From Chitinophaga varians (GTDB lineage: Bacteria > Bacteroidota > Bacteroidia > Chitinophagales > Chitinophagaceae): 64,000 nucleotides of DNA. Location of the stretch: positions 992,001 through 1,056,000 of the forward strand of contig NZ_JACVFB010000003.1 in assembly GCF_014529945.1 (NCBI RefSeq), given 5' to 3'. The notes under the pieces were generated by a model. That model had not been told where the DNA came from. It searched no databases and saw nothing but the letters and a program-made list of their open reading frames with translations. Made by a program: the position numbers and the translations under genes. Below are positions 55,213-64,000 of the stretch, piece by piece (position 1 is the first letter of the stretch; the number at the start of each line of letters is the position of its first letter).

Positions 55213-56448
55213 ATGGAATTATCTGCTTTTATTGCCAGAAGGATCGCTTTTAACAAAGCGTCCTCTTTTTCAAAGTTCATCATCAACATCGCTGTTGCTG
55301 CTACCGCAGTCAGCGTGGCGGTAATGATTCTGGCAACAGCCCTGGTCAACGGTTTTCAGCAGGTCATTCAGGATAAGATTTTCAGTTTCTGGGGGCATCT
55401 TCATGTCAATCAATACCAGCCCAATGCCGGCCCGCTGACAGAAGAAATCCCCTTCACCTCTACGCCTACCCTGATAGACAGCCTCAAAAGAGTACCCGGC
55501 GTGAAGTCCGTCTACCCCTATGCCACCAAATCAGCTATTATCAAGTCTGAAAAGGAAATCAACGGCATCATCTTCAAAGGAATAGACAAAAGCTACGACT
55601 GGCCACAGCTGCAACGGTTCATCCAGTCCGGCCGCCAGCCCCGCTTCAATGATACCAGCTATGCACCGGAAATTATGGTTTCCACCAACATGGCAAAAGA
55701 CCTGCAGCTCAAGGTCGATGATAAAGTGATCATCTACTTTATTCAAGGTGGCGGGCTTCCGCCCCGCGCCCGCAAATTACAGGTTTCCGGCATCTTTAAA
55801 ACCGGTATCGAAGAATATGATAAAACCTATGTTATCGGTGACCTGAACCTCGTTCGCCGGCTCAACGACTGGGCGCCCGCACAGGTAGGCGGTTATGAGA
55901 TCATGCTTCAGGACTATCATAAGATGGACACTACCGCCCGCATCATCGATAACAGCGCACTCCCCGATCAACTCTTTACCCGCACCATCCGCGATATCTA
56001 TCCCAATATTTTCGACTGGCTTCAGTTACAGAACCAGAATGAACTCATTATTATCGTGATCATGACGATCGTGGCCGTTATTAACATGATCACCGCTATC
56101 CTGATACTGATACTGGAACGGACCAACATGGTAGGCATCCTCAAAGCGCTGGGCATGCGTGACTGGAAAATCCAGAAAGTATTTGTGTTCCAGGCAGGCT
56201 ACATCATCCTTATGGGTGTACTCATCGGCGACTTTTTCGGGCTGGGGCTGGCCTTTTTACAAAAGGCCACCGGCATCTTCAAACTCCCGGAAGAGTCCTA
56301 CTACATGTCGGTGGCCGCTATCGATATCAGATGGCCGGAAATACTGCTGATCAATCTGGGTACCTTCGCCATCTGTTTGCTGGTACTACTGATTCCGTCC
56401 CTCATTATCCGGAAGATCACGCCGGTAAAAGCGATCCAGTTTAAATAA
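55213..56448 (+). CDS. ABC transporter permease, LolC/LolE (FtsX) family
   Basis: 411 aa. One N-terminal membrane helix (about 22-45), a large periplasmic MacB-like domain, and three C-terminal helices (about 275-410, ending ITPVKAIQFK). Proteins of this form extract lipoproteins from the inner membrane or work as MacB-like machines with an ATPase. A LolD-like ATPase is encoded at 37290, 18 kb away, so the parts may be encoded apart. Divergent from the T9SS plug gene. Confidence 0.88.
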   Translation: MELSAFIARRIAFNKASSFSKFIINIAVAATAVSVAVMILATALVNGFQQVIQDKIFSFWGHLHVNQYQPNAGPLTEEIPFTSTPTLIDSLKRVPGVKSVYPYATKSAIIKSEKEINGIIFKGIDKSYDWPQLQRFIQSGRQPRFNDTSYAPEIMVSTNMAKDLQLKVDDKVIIYFIQGGGLPPRARKLQVSGIFKTGIEEYDKTYVIGDLNLVRRLNDWAPAQVGGYEIMLQDYHKMDTTARIIDNSALPDQLFTRTIRDIYPNIFDWLQLQNQNELIIIVIMTIVAVINMITAILILILERTNMVGILKALGMRDWKIQKVFVFQAGYIILMGVLIGDFFGLGLAFLQKATGIFKLPEESYYMSVAAIDIRWPEILLINLGTFAICLLVLLIPSLIIRKITPVKAIQFK

Positions 56449-56450
56449 CT

Positions 56451-58772
56451 TTATCTTCCGCTTTTCACGAAGTCACGCAGGTAACTGCATTGACCATACA
56501 CTTCCTGGTACAGGCGTGTCTGTGAATAGTTGCTCCTCAATACCGGGAAATAACGGTTACGGACCAACGCCGCATAGTATTTATCACTGTCTTCCATCGG
56601 TGTCACGTGTTTCTGATAACAACGTGCGGCCATAAAGAAACATTTTGCCCTGAATTCAGGATCTGTAGCTGCCTGCGCCGCTTTCAGATAATAACCTTCC
56701 GCACCATAGGCGCCAAAATACTGCCGCGAAAAGGGATCTTTTTCACAGGCAGTGGTGTACCACAACGTAGACGGCCGGTAGCGGTTGACCAGGTTCCACG
56801 ATCTGCCATAGTAAGTAATATTGAACAGCCCTGTCGCATATTCATAGTAAACTTTCGCGTCTACCGGCGATATTTTCATTTTTTCCTGTAAGGCCAACAT
56901 CTTATCGCAGAACTGCAGCTGCGTGATCGCTTTAGGAAAGGCTTTCTCCGGGCCGTCGTCCGGACCGAAATCCTGAAACAGCTCTTTGAATACCAGGAAA
57001 GAAGCACTCATCTTGTTGGCTTTCCTAAACCACTGCTGTGCAGTTTTGAAATCATGCACACGCAGGTAACTTTCGCCGATGGCAGCATTTAAATCAACCG
57101 CCCTGGGGAAGAAGCTGGCCAGGTAATTCTCGTAAGGAGTTTTACCGGTAGATTTCATGAAGTTGTGCAATTGCAGCAGCTGTGCACTGTTCATCTCGTC
57201 ACATATCTGGTCTGTCGCTGACTGGCCGGAGAGGAAATAATCATATACATTCAGGCTGTCACAACGGCCACGGACCAACGCTTCTTTTGCAAAGTCCTTT
57301 TGCAGATGGTATTTGGGCGCCAGTATGGCTCCCAGCAGGTTACGGTACGTTTTGCTGAAAAACCTGTCACGGCCGGTCTCCCACCATTCTCCCTGTCGCG
57401 GGGCTGCTGCCAGCTGGCCGTCCAGCCATTTAAAGGTACCCAGTAATTTATCTTCCAGTTCTTTGTCGATGGTTTTATGCTGGTTGATGTTGATCAACAA
57501 ATTCACCACTTCCCACTGATTGCGGATCTCAGGTTCTTTGCTGTTTACTTTGTCCAGCTGCGCCCTCGCCACATCATAATCGCGGCACATGTAAGACAGG
57601 TAAGCGGAATTCACCTGCCAGAAGGCCAGGTCTTTCACTTTCCCTTTGTCGATCACACTGTTCATCCAGCCGACCAACGGGCGTATCTGCGTATTGACGA
57701 TAGTATTCAGTTCAGGGGACAGATTCACCATACCGGCCATGGATACAGAATCGGTAGACGTGGAAACCACCCTGTCAAGGAACCGGGATTCCAGCTTGCT
57801 GATCTCACGGCCCATTAATACCGTCAGCGCCGGAGAGGCAGGATCGAACGCATACACTTTCTTCAGAGGCTCCAACGTGATCTCATCCTTCCTCATGCCA
57901 TAAATAGCCGCTACCATGGCCTTTTCGCGATTGTCTTTACAAAGATGGTACACCGCTTCTTCCGGTGCGTTGCCCCATCTCATACTGGTATAACAGCTGA
58001 CACGCAGGGCCGGTGCTTTGTCAAAAACACGGGAAAACAGATAAGCCCCTTGTATGGAATCGCCCATATGCTGTACTGCACCTGCTTTCAGCGCCAGCGC
58101 TTTGTAATACATCAGTGAAGAACCTCCCTTCTTAAACAGTTTATCGAAGGTAGTGACAGCATCTTCATACCGGCCACTATAGTGCAGCAGTCTTACCTGC
58201 TGCAGGGCATAACGTTCGCGGAGGTCTTTATTGCCGGTCTTCTCATACAGCTCAGCCGCCTCTTTCCCTAACGCCTCCATAGTAGGCATGTTGCGGGTAG
58301 GTGGGGTCCATGGATCGATCTGGCTTACAGACGGCTCACAGGTTTTGGCAAACAACAGATAACGGGCAGCCTCCTGATTACGGTCTTCCTGCAGAAACCG
58401 GGCAAAAGTATTGCTACGTGCGCTGTCGGGCAGGGAAGCGGTGCTGCGGGTAGCCACTGCAGACATCTCGTCTTTGGTATACGTGTAGATATACTGCCGG
58501 ATATCAGCGGCTGTCGCCTTATCGCCGGTAAACCGCTGCCAGTCGCTCACATTCACTTCTGTTTCCGAAGGTGTGGTGGCTTCATCATAAAAAGTACTCA
58601 TGCCGGTATAATAAAACGGCTCATACCCTTTCCCAGACTGATAAGGATTAAAAAAGGAGATGTAATAATCATAGGGATCCGCATCCGGCCCACAGGACAG
58701 GGTGTAGATCACATTGCCAAACATCACGGCACAAAAGCTAATGGAAAAAACGATAAATTTTTTGTAGTTCAT
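56451..58772 (-). CDS. Large secreted hypothetical protein with helical repeats
   Basis: 773 aa with a signal peptide (MNYKKFIVFSISFCAVMFGNVIYTLSCGPD). The mature part begins with an aromatic-rich segment (DPYDYYISFFNPYQSGKGYE) and continues as TPR-like helical pairs (ELYEKTGNKDLRERYALQQVRLLHYSGRYEDAV; EAVYHLCKDNREKAM; YLRVHDFKTAQQWFRKANKM). No characterised family is recognised. The start overlaps the end of the upstream lipoprotein gene by 35 bp, so the two are likely translated together. Confidence 0.7.
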   Translation of the reverse strand: MNYKKFIVFSISFCAVMFGNVIYTLSCGPDADPYDYYISFFNPYQSGKGYEPFYYTGMSTFYDEATTPSETEVNVSDWQRFTGDKATAADIRQYIYTYTKDEMSAVATRSTASLPDSARSNTFARFLQEDRNQEAARYLLFAKTCEPSVSQIDPWTPPTRNMPTMEALGKEAAELYEKTGNKDLRERYALQQVRLLHYSGRYEDAVTTFDKLFKKGGSSLMYYKALALKAGAVQHMGDSIQGAYLFSRVFDKAPALRVSCYTSMRWGNAPEEAVYHLCKDNREKAMVAAIYGMRKDEITLEPLKKVYAFDPASPALTVLMGREISKLESRFLDRVVSTSTDSVSMAGMVNLSPELNTIVNTQIRPLVGWMNSVIDKGKVKDLAFWQVNSAYLSYMCRDYDVARAQLDKVNSKEPEIRNQWEVVNLLININQHKTIDKELEDKLLGTFKWLDGQLAAAPRQGEWWETGRDRFFSKTYRNLLGAILAPKYHLQKDFAKEALVRGRCDSLNVYDYFLSGQSATDQICDEMNSAQLLQLHNFMKSTGKTPYENYLASFFPRAVDLNAAIGESYLRVHDFKTAQQWFRKANKMSASFLVFKELFQDFGPDDGPEKAFPKAITQLQFCDKMLALQEKMKISPVDAKVYYEYATGLFNITYYGRSWNLVNRYRPSTLWYTTACEKDPFSRQYFGAYGAEGYYLKAAQAATDPEFRAKCFFMAARCYQKHVTPMEDSDKYYAALVRNRYFPVLRSNYSQTRLYQEVYGQCSYLRDFVKSGR

Positions 58773-59763
58773 CCAACGGATAATTATGAAGGGTTACTGA
58801 ATCCAAATGATAAAAAATAACGACAGGGTCATAGTCCTGTCGTTGCCGGGCCACCATACGGGACACTGTTTCCAGCATAGCAGGCTCGCTGGTTTCACGG
58901 CGCACCACATTACCTGCTTTTAACAGGTAACCATTTACCACGCTGTCTTTTAAAACAGTGTAAACGTATTTCCCGGACGATGCAAACAGTGCCGTGTCTT
59001 GCAGGTCCGCCTCTCTGATATTACGGAGGATGCCGGCATAACGGCCATCTCTGAACAATACAGACCAGTCGAACAATGGTAAAGCAATGTCCAAAGGTAC
59101 CGGATAAGCGGATACCCTGTCGTTGCCGATATAAGATTTCATGGTGTTTTCATCCAGAATGGAGTTATGATCTCCCGGCTTTCGCAAATCACCCATATTG
59201 TAACACATCAGCAACCCTTTGTCTACCGGCGGCACGCCGCTGTTGATCAGGAATTTCACCTGATGCATGCGGATAGTGGCTGACAGCTGACGATGACGGA
59301 AAAAAGACTGCTCGCGCAGCTGTTGCAAAAAAGCAAAATAGATGTCCCGGGAAGTGCGTGTCCAGTCGCAATCGATCTGTATTTCCGGAATACGGCCGGC
59401 AGGAATCTGCTGGCACAACTGCTCCAGCAGCCGGTTGATATTGGTGGCGAGAGCGGTATCCGGCTTGCTCCATACTTCGTTCACAATAAACACTACCGGG
59501 ATAATATCAATGCTGTCGGGCAGCGGCGTCTGCTCGCGCAGCATCGCTACCGGTATGGGTTTGCCGGTCCCGGGATCAACATCTGTATCAAACATTTTCA
59601 CGTACAGCCGCTTAGCCGGCAACCTACGCAGGTATTGCATCTCGTTGGCATTACCTGTCCATGTCTGTTTCCAATAATAAAAAGCAGGAGTGATCTGTCG
59701 CGGCGCGGGACGTTGGCAGGCGAAACACAGTATCAACAAACACAAAAACAGATATCGGGGCAT
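58738..59763 (-). CDS. Hypothetical lipoprotein, possible TIM-barrel fold
   Basis: 341 aa from the ATG at 59763 (MPRYLFLCLLILCFACQRPA). The lipobox CFAC gives a lipid-attached protein. Motifs IPEIQIDCDWT and KGLLMCYNMGD alternate with strand-helix units in a way that resembles glycosyl hydrolase-like TIM barrels (for example GH18 or related), but no catalytic D-x-D-x-E is seen. It is coupled to the 773-aa protein gene and follows the SpoU methylase gene. Confidence 0.65.
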   Translation of the reverse strand: MPRYLFLCLLILCFACQRPAPRQITPAFYYWKQTWTGNANEMQYLRRLPAKRLYVKMFDTDVDPGTGKPIPVAMLREQTPLPDSIDIIPVVFIVNEVWSKPDTALATNINRLLEQLCQQIPAGRIPEIQIDCDWTRTSRDIYFAFLQQLREQSFFRHRQLSATIRMHQVKFLINSGVPPVDKGLLMCYNMGDLRKPGDHNSILDENTMKSYIGNDRVSAYPVPLDIALPLFDWSVLFRDGRYAGILRNIREADLQDTALFASSGKYVYTVLKDSVVNGYLLKAGNVVRRETSEPAMLETVSRMVARQRQDYDPVVIFYHLDSVTLHNYPLDELQKIYRFFH

Positions 59764-59772
59764 TACGGTCAA

Positions 59773-60513
59773 TTAAATCAATAATCTGCCACAGATAATA
59801 CCGGCGGCTACGGCGGCATTCAGGGATTCGGCGCCTCCCAGGCGCGGGATGGTGATGCGATGGGTGGCCTGGGCGATGGTTTCTTCTGTCAGCCCCCGGC
59901 CCTCATTACCGATCAGGATAATTCCTTCACGGAGGGTGGAGAAGCGGGTAATGTCTTCCCCATGCAGGGTGGCGGCATAGGAAGGCAGTTTACTTTCCTC
60001 CAGCAGCTTCCGGATATCCATTTCTTTCACCTGTACCCGGGCAATACTGCCCATAGTGGCTTGTATGGTTTTAGGATTATACACGTCCACGCAATCCGGA
60101 GACACGATGAGCTGCCGGATACCAAACCAGTCGGCTATACGAATCAGCGTACCCATGTTACCGGGGTCCTGGATCGCTTCCAGGGCCAGTACCACCGTAC
60201 CTTCAGGCGGAAGCCCGCTATCTGCCGGTGGCATATCCAGCAGGGCCATGGCGTTGTTCGGCGTGGTAAGCGCCGATAGTTGTTTCAGAACTGCATTATC
60301 CACTTCCTTTACAGCATCTGCCGGCAAACGGTCCAGTAGCTGGCTATGCTGAAGCAACCATGCGCTGGTGGCATAAACGGCTTTCACTGGCATGCCCGCC
60401 TGTAGTAGCTCCTGTACGATCTTATCTCCCTCCGCAATATACTGGCTGGATTTTTGACGGTTTTTTTTGTGCTGTAATGATTGAATATATTTAATTTGCG
60501 CCTTTGACAACAT
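59773..60513 (-). CDS. rRNA/tRNA 2'-O-methyltransferase, SpoU/TrmH family
   Basis: 246 aa. An N-terminal substrate-binding domain (AQIKYIQSLQHKKNRQKSSQ, IAEGDKIVQELLQAG) precedes the SPOUT knot. Motifs 1-3 are visible: EAIQDPGNMGTLIRIADWFG, ILIGNEGRGLTEE, and IPRLGGAESLNAAVAAGI. It methylates an RNA ribose; the target position is not known. Nine bp before the lipoprotein gene. Confidence 0.92.
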   Translation of the reverse strand: MLSKAQIKYIQSLQHKKNRQKSSQYIAEGDKIVQELLQAGMPVKAVYATSAWLLQHSQLLDRLPADAVKEVDNAVLKQLSALTTPNNAMALLDMPPADSGLPPEGTVVLALEAIQDPGNMGTLIRIADWFGIRQLIVSPDCVDVYNPKTIQATMGSIARVQVKEMDIRKLLEESKLPSYAATLHGEDITRFSTLREGIILIGNEGRGLTEETIAQATHRITIPRLGGAESLNAAVAAGIICGRLLI

Positions 60514-60614
60514 GAGGCCAAACCTACACGATTTCTTTTAATCAGCCAAGAAACAGGCTGCCGGAGGTAGGGTTCAGTATTACCATTTAAAATATTATAA
60601 CGTTTTCGCCCGTG

Positions 60615-63050
60615 ATGCAGCCGCCACCCAATTCAAGGACTTCTTTGCTGAGATATTTGCTGCTACTGGTTGGAATACTGGCTTTGGGCGCATGTTCCAA
60701 TACCAAATACCTGCAACAGGACCAGACCTTGTATGTCAGCAGCACTGTAAATGTAAAAGGCGATATCCTCAATTCAGAAAAACAGGATATCCGCAGCTCC
60801 CTGTCTTCCAAGTCCCTGATGACCCAGCAGCCCAACAAAAAACTGCTGGCCACCCGTATTAAGGTATGGCTCTACAATCAGAAGTATAACGAGAAAAAAT
60901 CCAGCTGGTTCTGGAACATGGTGCTCTCCAAAAGAAACATGGAAGCGCCGGTGGTCTACGATTCCGCCAAAACAAAGGAGTCTATCTCCCGCATGACCAG
61001 CTACCTGCATAACCAGGGCTTCTTCTATGCCACCGTGACAGCTGAACCCAGCGAAAAACGGCATAAAACCAGCGTCAACTATAATGTAAACACCGGCCGC
61101 AACTTCGTACTCGATAAAATCACTTACGAAGTGCCCGACTCCAATATTCTGGCTGTAGTGCAGGCCAATCAAAACCTCTCGCTCCTGAAAAAAGGTATCG
61201 CCTACAAATCCGCTACCTTATCGTCCGAAAGGGAAAGGCTCACCCGCATTATCCGCGACGCCGGCTACTACAAATTTGGCCGCGATGCTATCGAATTTGA
61301 AGTCGATACCCTCAATAAAGCCCTGTTCCGCAACTCCCTCAACCCCTTTGAAGGATTTGTGAACATCTTCACGGAAAACAAAGGCCGCGAAAAACCCACG
61401 ATGGACGTGGAAGTAAGGATCAAAAACCCGGAAGACTCGGCCAACGCTACCTGGCAACGGTACCATATCAGCAAAATATACGCGTACCCCGACTTCCCGC
61501 TCAATGGCAATCCCAACGACTCCACCCTGAAGGAAGACAACCGCAAATACATTACCATCCGTTCACATCAGGATATCCTGAAACCTAAAACACTCTCCAA
61601 ATCCATCCTGCTGAGACCCGGAGAAACTTACTCCCTGCAGCAGTACAACAATACGGTTAACAAACTGTACGACCTGGGCGTCTGGCAGTTCGTTACCCTG
61701 CAATACAAGGAAAACAAGGATACCGCACACGGACTGGACGCCTATCTGTTCCTGACGCCCCGCCGTAAACAGGAACTGGGCGTCAACTTCGAGTTGAGTA
61801 ACAGTTCCGACTATACGTTAGGCTCCGGTGTCAGCCTCAACTACAGACACATCAACCTCGCTAAAAGCGCTACCCAGCTAAGTATGAGCCTCAATACCGG
61901 CATCGAACTGGTGAATAAACCAGCCGAAGGATGGGTGTTGCAATCGAGAGAGTTTGGCGGAGAGATGAGCTTTACCTGGCCCCGGTTTGCACTTCCGTTC
62001 AATATCCGGCAGGCCGCCCGGTCCAATGTAAAAACCAGGCTTACTTTCGGCGCCAACTTTCTATCACGTATCGAGAAATTCGACATCACCAGTATCAACC
62101 TCTCCTATGGCTACGACTGGAATGAAAGCCTGTACAAACGCTGGATAGTAAAACCATTCACCCTCAACTATGTGGGGGTAAACCTTGATCCTAACTTTAA
62201 AGCTTCAACTGTAGACCCCAACCCATACCTGAAACGCAGCTTTGAGCCGGCACTGATCGGTGGGGAAAGTGTTTCGTTCATTTACAGCAACAATGACCTG
62301 CTGCACCAACGGCACTACAGCTACTTCAGGGCTAATATCGAAGAATCAGGATTGTGGCTGAATGGTATCAACAGTCTGGTGGATATGGCGACCGGCAAAA
62401 GATCAAATATTGAATCTCTCACCAAAGTAAATATTTCCAATTTTGTGAAGATGGAGGCCGATTACCGTCACTATTGGCGGCTGGGCGTTCATAGCGGGTT
62501 GGCAACAAGGTTATATGCAGGTGTGGGTATCCCTTACAGCTCTTCCAGCGTGTTGCCTTACGTAAGGCAGTTTACCTCCGGCGGGCCCAATAGCATCCGC
62601 GCTTTCCGTTTACGTACACTGGGCCCCGGCTCTTACAAAGACACCTCTTCCAGTGCGCAGATATTCCCGGACCAAACCGGCGATATGAAACTGGAAGGCA
62701 ACGTGGAATACCGTTTCGATCTGTTACGAATGTTTGGCGGCACCATCAACCTTAAAGGCGCCACCTTCCTCGATATGGGCAATATCTGGATGATCAAGAA
62801 AGATCTTACCAGGCCCGGCTCCGAATTCCGCTTCGATCAGCTCTATCACGATCTGGCCATCGGTACCGGCGCCGGCCTGAGACTGGATTTCTCCTTCTTC
62901 CTGATCCGCCTCGACTGGGGTATCCCGCTGAAAGTACCTTATTACACCGACAGCAAAAACGGTTGGTACATCAGCGAGTGGGACCTGGGAAACAGCAGAT
63001 GGCGCAGGAACAATATTATCTGGAATATCGCTATTGGTTATCCGTTTTAG
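60615..63050 (+). CDS. tamL: TamL-like outer-membrane lipoprotein of the BamA superfamily
   Basis: 811 aa from the ATG at 60615 (a GTG lies just upstream). The lipobox LGACSNTKYL is followed by POTRA-like domains (about 40-400) and a 16-strand BamA/TamA-type barrel. The C-terminus ends RNNIIWNIAIGYPF, typical of outer-membrane barrels. A lipid-anchored TamA variant, TamL, is known in Bacteroidota and works with TamB in outer-membrane assembly. TamB is not seen here. Its last 20 bp overlap the end of truB on the other strand. Confidence 0.88.
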   Translation: MQPPPNSRTSLLRYLLLLVGILALGACSNTKYLQQDQTLYVSSTVNVKGDILNSEKQDIRSSLSSKSLMTQQPNKKLLATRIKVWLYNQKYNEKKSSWFWNMVLSKRNMEAPVVYDSAKTKESISRMTSYLHNQGFFYATVTAEPSEKRHKTSVNYNVNTGRNFVLDKITYEVPDSNILAVVQANQNLSLLKKGIAYKSATLSSERERLTRIIRDAGYYKFGRDAIEFEVDTLNKALFRNSLNPFEGFVNIFTENKGREKPTMDVEVRIKNPEDSANATWQRYHISKIYAYPDFPLNGNPNDSTLKEDNRKYITIRSHQDILKPKTLSKSILLRPGETYSLQQYNNTVNKLYDLGVWQFVTLQYKENKDTAHGLDAYLFLTPRRKQELGVNFELSNSSDYTLGSGVSLNYRHINLAKSATQLSMSLNTGIELVNKPAEGWVLQSREFGGEMSFTWPRFALPFNIRQAARSNVKTRLTFGANFLSRIEKFDITSINLSYGYDWNESLYKRWIVKPFTLNYVGVNLDPNFKASTVDPNPYLKRSFEPALIGGESVSFIYSNNDLLHQRHYSYFRANIEESGLWLNGINSLVDMATGKRSNIESLTKVNISNFVKMEADYRHYWRLGVHSGLATRLYAGVGIPYSSSSVLPYVRQFTSGGPNSIRAFRLRTLGPGSYKDTSSSAQIFPDQTGDMKLEGNVEYRFDLLRMFGGTINLKGATFLDMGNIWMIKKDLTRPGSEFRFDQLYHDLAIGTGAGLRLDFSFFLIRLDWGIPLKVPYYTDSKNGWYISEWDLGNSRWRRNNIIWNIAIGYPF

Positions 63051-63726
63051 GCGCGCTGTTAGCAGATATGAATGCGTCCATGTCGATCGCTTCTTCCAGC
63101 CTGAAAGCACCGATGCGGGTACGGCATAAGCTGCTCAGATAGGCTCCGCAGCCTAATGCAGCGCCATAATCGTTGGCCAGGGAACGTATATACGTGCCCG
63201 TGCTGCATACCACGCGGAAGTGCACAACAGGCAATTCTATTTTAGTGATCTCAAATTCGGAGATTGTGATCTTACGGGGCTCCACTTTCACGTCCACCCC
63301 TTTTCTGGCCAGCAGATAAATGGGTTTACCGTTTTGTTTAATGGCGGAGTGGATCGGCGGCAGCTGCATAATCTCCCCTAAAAAGCCTTCGGTAGCGGCT
63401 TTCAGGGCAGCCTCATCTATACCGGTAATCTCTTTGAAATTCTCCGGTTCAGATTCCTTGTCGAAAGTAGGAGTGGTAGCACCGAGGGTAAAGGTACCGG
63501 TGTACTCTTTCTCCTGAGCCTGGTATTCGTTGATCTTTTTGGTCATTTTACCGGTGCAGCAGATCAGCAATCCGGTAGCCAGCGGGTCTAAGGTGCCGGC
63601 ATGCCCTATTTTGGCTTTGGTTAAATTTCTTATTTTGCGTACTACATCAAAGGAAGTCCATGTCAGCGGTTTATTAACCAGTATTACAGCTCCTTCCTGG
63701 TATTTCGTCTTATCGGTTGTTTGCAT
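63031..63726 (-). CDS. truB: tRNA pseudouridine-55 synthase
   Basis: 231 aa, a short TruB without the PUA domain. Catalytic Asp47 lies in GHAGTLDPLATG, and the KxxGxxxHSAIKQNGKPIYLLAR pattern and RVVCSTGTYIRSLANDYGAAL are typical. It makes the pseudouridine of the T-loop. A -7 box (TATCTTTG, 63738-63731 on the minus strand) lies just 5 bp before the ATG, with a weak -33. Confidence 0.94.
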   Translation of the reverse strand: MQTTDKTKYQEGAVILVNKPLTWTSFDVVRKIRNLTKAKIGHAGTLDPLATGLLICCTGKMTKKINEYQAQEKEYTGTFTLGATTPTFDKESEPENFKEITGIDEAALKAATEGFLGEIMQLPPIHSAIKQNGKPIYLLARKGVDVKVEPRKITISEFEITKIELPVVHFRVVCSTGTYIRSLANDYGAALGCGAYLSSLCRTRIGAFRLEEAIDMDAFISANSAPKTDNQ

Positions 63727-63856
63727 CCCGCAAAGATAGCTAAATCACGTTTAGCGCACCATATCCTGACTAACTACCGGTTATATAGTAAAATATTATA
63801 ACCAATAACTATTAAAAGCTTGAAGCTTTTGCATAAATTCACGCAATTTTGCTAAC

Positions 63857-64000
63857 ATGTCATTAGAACACCATAAGAATGCTACGCTCCGTTATCAGCA
63901 ACAGGTAGACAACTCCCGCGATTACGTGGTGCCATTTATCCAGCAGGAATTTCCGCAGCTGGAAGGCCTGCGTGTCATGGAAGTGGGCTGTGGTGAGGGC
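63857..64000 (+). CDS. SAM-dependent methyltransferase (5' part; runs off the window)
   Basis: 48 codons visible (MSLEHHKNATLRYQQQVDNS and following). The last residues, VMEVGCGEG, are motif I of class I methyltransferases. The substrate is unknown. Divergent from truB. Confidence 0.8.
   Translation, partial: MSLEHHKNATLRYQQQVDNSRDYVVPFIQQEFPQLEGLRVMEVGCGEG

Noticed and set aside
63734-63750. GCTAAA-TCACG-TTTAGC upstream of truB as another repressor site
   Set aside because: It reads CTAA with a 7-bp spacer to TTAG, not the 5-bp spacer of the four sites at 17273-18743, and there is only one copy.

Overview
The window is chromosomal DNA from a member of the Bacteroidota, most likely a Chitinophaga-like member of the Chitinophagaceae. 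The evidence is a SusC/SusD outer-membrane pair, a type IX secretion plug protein (DUF5103), a TamL-type lipoprotein barrel, DUF3467, DUF4350 and DUF5684 proteins, near-absent Shine-Dalgarno sequences, and repeated promoters of the Bacteroidota form TTTG - about 19 bp - TAnnTTTG. No plasmid, phage or integron backbone is visible. The only recombinase is an ordinary XerC/D-type protein.

Layout. 1-11771 (minus): the transcription/translation block read as secE-nusG-[transglutaminase-like gene]-rplK-rplA-rplJ-rplL-rpoB-rpoC, with rpoC running off the left edge. 11869-14166: tRNA-Trp, tuf, a tRNA-like gene with an abnormal anticodon arm, then tRNA-Thr(GGU), Gly, Tyr and Thr(UGU), driven from two tandem promoters. 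14323-16070: hpf, xerC-like, rpsU. 16517-24188: a LexA-like S24 repressor, two small membrane-protein genes, a dinB-dnaE2-like translesion polymerase operon, and a Xre/RES toxin-antitoxin pair. 24218-27017: aspartate kinase, an Ldh2-family dehydrogenase, DUF3467. 27103-31689: susD/susC. 32137-34964: a helix-hairpin-helix/outer-membrane barrel protein and a small barrel-like partner. 35121-39902: deoxynucleoside kinase, trpS, gatC, LolD-like ATPase, cobalamin adenosyltransferase, riboflavin synthase, a secreted hypothetical. 39906-47691: the DUF58-MoxR-DUF4350-DUF4129-SpoIIM-RDD cluster plus extra small membrane proteins. 47894-51125: SRP RNA, fructose-6-phosphate aldolase/transaldolase, glpK, glpF. 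51131-52122: a tandem array of about 170-bp repeats with palindromes. 52402-63726: type II NADH dehydrogenase, T9SS plug, LolE-like permease, a two-gene hypothetical unit, a SpoU methylase, tamL, truB. 63857 to the end: start of a methyltransferase gene.

The most interesting system is the damage-response module at 16517-23128. The S24 repressor gene and the dinB-dnaE2 operon, 1.4 kb apart, each carry two copies of one 13-bp palindrome, CTAA-N5-TTAG, placed on their promoters. The repressor keeps the Ala-Gly cleavage site and Ser/Lys dyad of LexA-type self-cleaving proteins. This predicts a self-regulated, SOS-like mutagenesis regulon whose operator can be read from the sequence. Other points worth a look are the tRNA-like gene before tuf, the repeat array after glpF, the transglutaminase gene placed between nusG and rplK, and the outer-membrane HHH protein.
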